DNA from: Vulcanococcus sp. SFB_649D_100_25
GTDB taxonomy: Bacteria > Cyanobacteriota > Cyanobacteriia > PCC-6307 > Cyanobiaceae
Length of the DNA stretch: 7,216 nt
Direction of reading: 5' to 3'
Assembly (NCBI GenBank): GCA_030833825.1
Contig: JAURGL010000085.1
Span: 1-7,216, forward strand
The stretch's first letter is position 1. Every line of letters begins with the position of its first letter. Of the stretch, positions 5,530-7,216 are shown one piece after another. Made by a program: the position numbers and the translations under genes. Under the pieces are notes generated by a model that was not told where the DNA came from, searched no databases, and saw nothing but the letters and a program-made list of their open reading frames with translations.

Positions 5530-6264
5530 ATGACACCGGTATCGCCACGGCGTGATGGCCGCAGTGCCCCAGACCTGCGGCCAACGCGGTTCAGCTGGGA
5601 TCCCATGGGTTTTGCGCTCAGCTCGGTGACGGTGTTCACGGGCAAGACCGCCGTCATCTGCAGTCTCTGCCTTGATGAGGGGGTCCCGAAATGGAGACAG
5701 GGCTCCGGCAAAGGCTGGTTGAGCGCTGATTACCGTCTGCTCCCGGCCAGCACACCCAGCCGGCAACCGCGCGAACTGATGAAACTCTCGGGGCGCACCC
5801 AGGAAATTCAGCGCCTCATCGCCCGCAGCCTGCGGGCCTGCCTTGATTTGGAACAGCTGGGTGAACGCACCCTGCTGATCGACTGTGATGTGCTCCAGGC
5901 CGATGCCGGGACCCGCACGGCCTCCATCACCGGAGCCTGGGCTGCCCTGGCCCTTGGCCTGAAGCGCCTCGAAAAGCGTGGAGTCCTCAACCAGTCCCCC
6001 CTGATCGGACAGGTCGCCGCGGTTTCCGTGGGACTGGTGGGCGGAGACACCCTGCTGGATCTCGACTACAGCGAAGACAGCCGAGCCGAGGTCGACCTCA
6101 ATGTGGTGATGAACCAGGACAGACAGTTGCTGGAAATTCAGGGCACCGCCGAAGGTGCCCCCTTTGATCGCCACCAACTGAACCAGCTGCTGGATCTGGC
6201 GGAAGCAGGCATCGTCCAGCTGCAGGAGAGCCAGAGGCAGGCCCTGGCAGAAGCTCCCAATTAG
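5530..6264 (+). CDS. rph: Ribonuclease PH
   Basis: Phosphate-dependent 3'-to-5' exoribonuclease that trims tRNA 3' ends, normally a hexamer in the cytoplasm. The length of 244 residues is normal. Motifs follow the family order: RRDGRSAPDLRP at the N-terminus (7-18), GRTQEIQRLIARSLRA (88-103), CDVLQADAGTRTASITGA (119-136, with the phosphate-binding GTRT), and LDLDYSEDSRAEVDLN (176-191), where Asp177 and Asp183 keep the six-residue spacing of the catalytic aspartates. The only plausible start is the ATG at 5530; no Shine-Dalgarno is visible. It is divergent from cobO, and the last base of its stop codon is the first base of the proposed NtcA site of the next gene. Confidence 0.95.
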   Translation: MTPVSPRRDGRSAPDLRPTRFSWDPMGFALSSVTVFTGKTAVICSLCLDEGVPKWRQGSGKGWLSADYRLLPASTPSRQPRELMKLSGRTQEIQRLIARSLRACLDLEQLGERTLLIDCDVLQADAGTRTASITGAWAALALGLKRLEKRGVLNQSPLIGQVAAVSVGLVGGDTLLDLDYSEDSRAEVDLNVVMNQDRQLLEIQGTAEGAPFDRHQLNQLLDLAEAGIVQLQESQRQALAEAPN

Positions 6265-6305
6265 TGTCAACGACTACAAGCCCCGGCCGGACTGATCCGT
6301 AGGGT
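6264..6305 (+). promoter_or_regulatory. Candidate NtcA-activated promoter of ntcA
   Basis: GTG-N8-TAC at 6264-6277 is followed by exactly 22 bp and then TAGGGT (6300-6305). The canonical NtcA-activated promoter is GTA-N8-TAC, 22-23 bp, TAN3T, so spacing and -10 are ideal; one base of the left half-site deviates (G for A). Transcription would start near 6312, about 18 bases before the ATG. The arrangement implies autoregulation under nitrogen limitation, as described for ntcA in other cyanobacteria. Confidence 0.5.
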
Positions 6306-6329
6306 CCGGCACACTTCAGGTCCATCGAT

Positions 6330-7070
6330 ATGGTCGGGGTCACGCAAGGATTTAGCCGCTACTCCACCAGCCCCACCACCGGCAACGGGAGCCTCGCACC
6401 AGTGGCTGGAAGCCCTTTGCCGGCCAACGCAACTCTGTTGGATGTGATCAAAGGTCTCGCTGGCAGCACCACCGAGATCGTGGAGCGGGGCAAAACAATC
6501 TTTTTCCCCGGTGATCCCGCCGAGAAGGTTTATCTGCTGAAGCGCGGTGCTGTTCGCCTCTCTCGGGTGTACGAATCCGGTGAAGAAATCACCGTGGCGC
6601 TGCTGCGGGAAAACAGCTTGTTCGGTGTGTTGTCCCTGCTCACCGGACAACGCTCCGATCGTTTCTATCACTCGATTGCCTTCACGCGAGTGGAGCTGGT
6701 GACCGCGCCAGCAACATCGGTCAGGAAAGCGATCGAACAGGATCCCAGCGTCGGGTTGCTGCTGCTGCAGGGCCTCTCCTCTCGGATCCTGCAGACCGAA
6801 ACAATGATCGAAACCCTCACCCACCGCGACATGTCATCGCGACTGGTGAGCTTCCTGCTGGTGCTCTGCCGCGATTTTGGTGTCCCGAGCACTGAGGGGA
6901 TCACGATTGACCTACGCCTCTCCCACCAGGCGATCGCCGAAGCGATTGGTTCAACACGGGTCACCATCACGCGACTGCTGGGGGATCTCCGCAACGACGG
7001 ACTGGTTCAGATCGATCGCAAGAAGATCACCGTCTTCGATCCACTCGCCCTGGCCAAGCGCTTCAGCTGA
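6330..7070 (+). CDS. ntcA: Global nitrogen regulator NtcA (CRP/FNR family)
   Basis: Transcription factor that senses 2-oxoglutarate, usually with PipX as coactivator, and turns on ammonium-repressed nitrogen assimilation genes. The 246-residue protein has a variable Ser/Thr/Pro/Gly-rich N-terminus (1-35), longer than in the roughly 223-residue freshwater proteins and typical of marine strains. It is followed by the effector beta-barrel (about 38-135, with FFPGDPAEKVYLLKRGAVRLSR, SLFGVLSLLTG and SDRFYH), the long dimerisation helix (about 140-170, GLSSRILQTETMIETL), and the DNA-binding helix-turn-helix (about 197-221, LSHQAIAEAIGSTRVTITRLL). All conserved blocks are intact. The ATG at 6330 has AGG nine bases upstream and sits 18 bases from the predicted transcription start, which supports it. 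It follows rph on the same strand after 65 bp. Confidence 0.96.
   Translation: MVGVTQGFSRYSTSPTTGNGSLAPVAGSPLPANATLLDVIKGLAGSTTEIVERGKTIFFPGDPAEKVYLLKRGAVRLSRVYESGEEITVALLRENSLFGVLSLLTGQRSDRFYHSIAFTRVELVTAPATSVRKAIEQDPSVGLLLLQGLSSRILQTETMIETLTHRDMSSRLVSFLLVLCRDFGVPSTEGITIDLRLSHQAIAEAIGSTRVTITRLLGDLRNDGLVQIDRKKITVFDPLALAKRFS
6930..6937. repeat. HIP1 octamer GCGATCGC
   Basis: Fourth perfect HIP1 copy, inside ntcA within the helix-turn-helix codons. Confidence 0.8.
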
Positions 7071-7101
7071 CCAAACGGCTGAAACGCTGGCCCGCAAATC
7101 A

Positions 7102-7119
7102 GCTCAGCCTCCGCTGGGC
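7102..7119. terminator. Weak hairpin after ntcA
   Basis: GCTCAGC and GCTGGGC pair into a 7-bp stem (one G-T pair) around a CTCC loop, 31 bp after the ntcA stop. No T-tract follows, and the next gene begins 30 bp later on the same strand, so it may attenuate rather than end transcription, or be incidental. Confidence 0.25.
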
Positions 7120-7149
7120 AACCGATACTGACCGTCGTCGCACAAGCCC

Positions 7150-7216
7150 GTGTCCGGCTGGCTCCTGATCCTGGCGTTGCTGGTGCTTGGGGGAGTGCTC
7201 TCCACCCTTGGCGACC
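7150..7216 (+). CDS. Start of a DUF3084 membrane protein, cut by the right edge
   Basis: Twenty-two codons are visible from a GTG at 7150: a short hydrophobic stretch (WLLILALLVLGGVLSTLGD) that begins almost immediately after the start and has no upstream charged leader. This opening matches the N-terminus of the DUF3084 family, which I recall next to ntcA in picocyanobacteria; those proteins have an N-terminal membrane segment followed by a long coiled coil. Only the N-terminus is seen, so the call rests on this segment and on gene order. Its function is unknown. Confidence 0.65.
   Translation, partial: MSGWLLILALLVLGGVLSTLGD

Noticed and set aside
5413..6270. Upstream extension of the cobO frame to a 482-codon ORF
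   Set aside because: The added part is antisense to rph and crosses the divergent spacer. CobO homology and a plausible ribosome site place the start at 5412.
6299..6312. GTA-N8-CAC as an NtcA site before ntcA
   Set aside because: It overlaps the better-supported -10 hexamer, and a -10 at the required distance would fall inside the ntcA coding sequence.
1..7216. tRNA, rRNA, CRISPR array, insertion sequence or prophage genes
   Set aside because: No cloverleaf-like segment, regular direct repeats, transposase motifs or terminal inverted repeats were seen. Nearly all of the window is accounted for by housekeeping-type genes.

Overview
This window is chromosomal DNA of a high-GC unicellular picocyanobacterium of the marine Synechococcus/Cyanobium type. 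The evidence is the content and order of recognisable genes: a TxlA/HCF164-type thioredoxin-like protein, the cyanobacterial form of ThyX, a CobO-like protein, RNase PH, an NtcA with the long N-terminus of marine strains, and the first codons of a DUF3084 protein. GC content looks like 60-65% by eye, coding density is very high, and four copies of the cyanobacterial HIP1 octamer are present. No mobile element, tRNA, rRNA or CRISPR array was seen.

Layout: (a) 1-1848, + strand: a soluble lytic murein transglycosylase, entered from the left edge. (b) 1873-2816, - strand: two tightly coupled genes, a NIL-domain two-cluster ferredoxin and, downstream of it, a small membrane protein of unknown function. 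(c) 2891-4232, + strand: txlA then thyX, 55 bp apart. (d) 4229-5412, - strand: cobO then dcd, joined by a one-base stop/start overlap (TAATG) and converging on thyX with a 4-bp overlap of the stop codons. (e) 5530-7070, + strand: rph then ntcA. (f) 7150 to the right edge, + strand: start of a DUF3084 membrane protein.

How the genes fit together: dcd (dCTP to dUTP) and thyX (dUMP to dTMP) lie tail to tail on one route to dTMP. cobO is assigned to corrinoid adenosylation, and adenosylcobalamin is the cofactor of class II ribonucleotide reductase, so the middle of the window has a deoxynucleotide theme. A perfect 16-bp palindrome of the general form of an NrdR box lies in the divergent cobO/rph spacer. 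ntcA has an NtcA-type promoter in front of it (GTG-N8-TAC, 22 bp, TAGGGT), which suggests autoregulation. No clearly new multi-gene system is visible. The best leads are the palindrome, the CobO-like protein whose nucleotide-binding P-loop is not recognisable, and the NIL-ferredoxin/membrane-protein pair.
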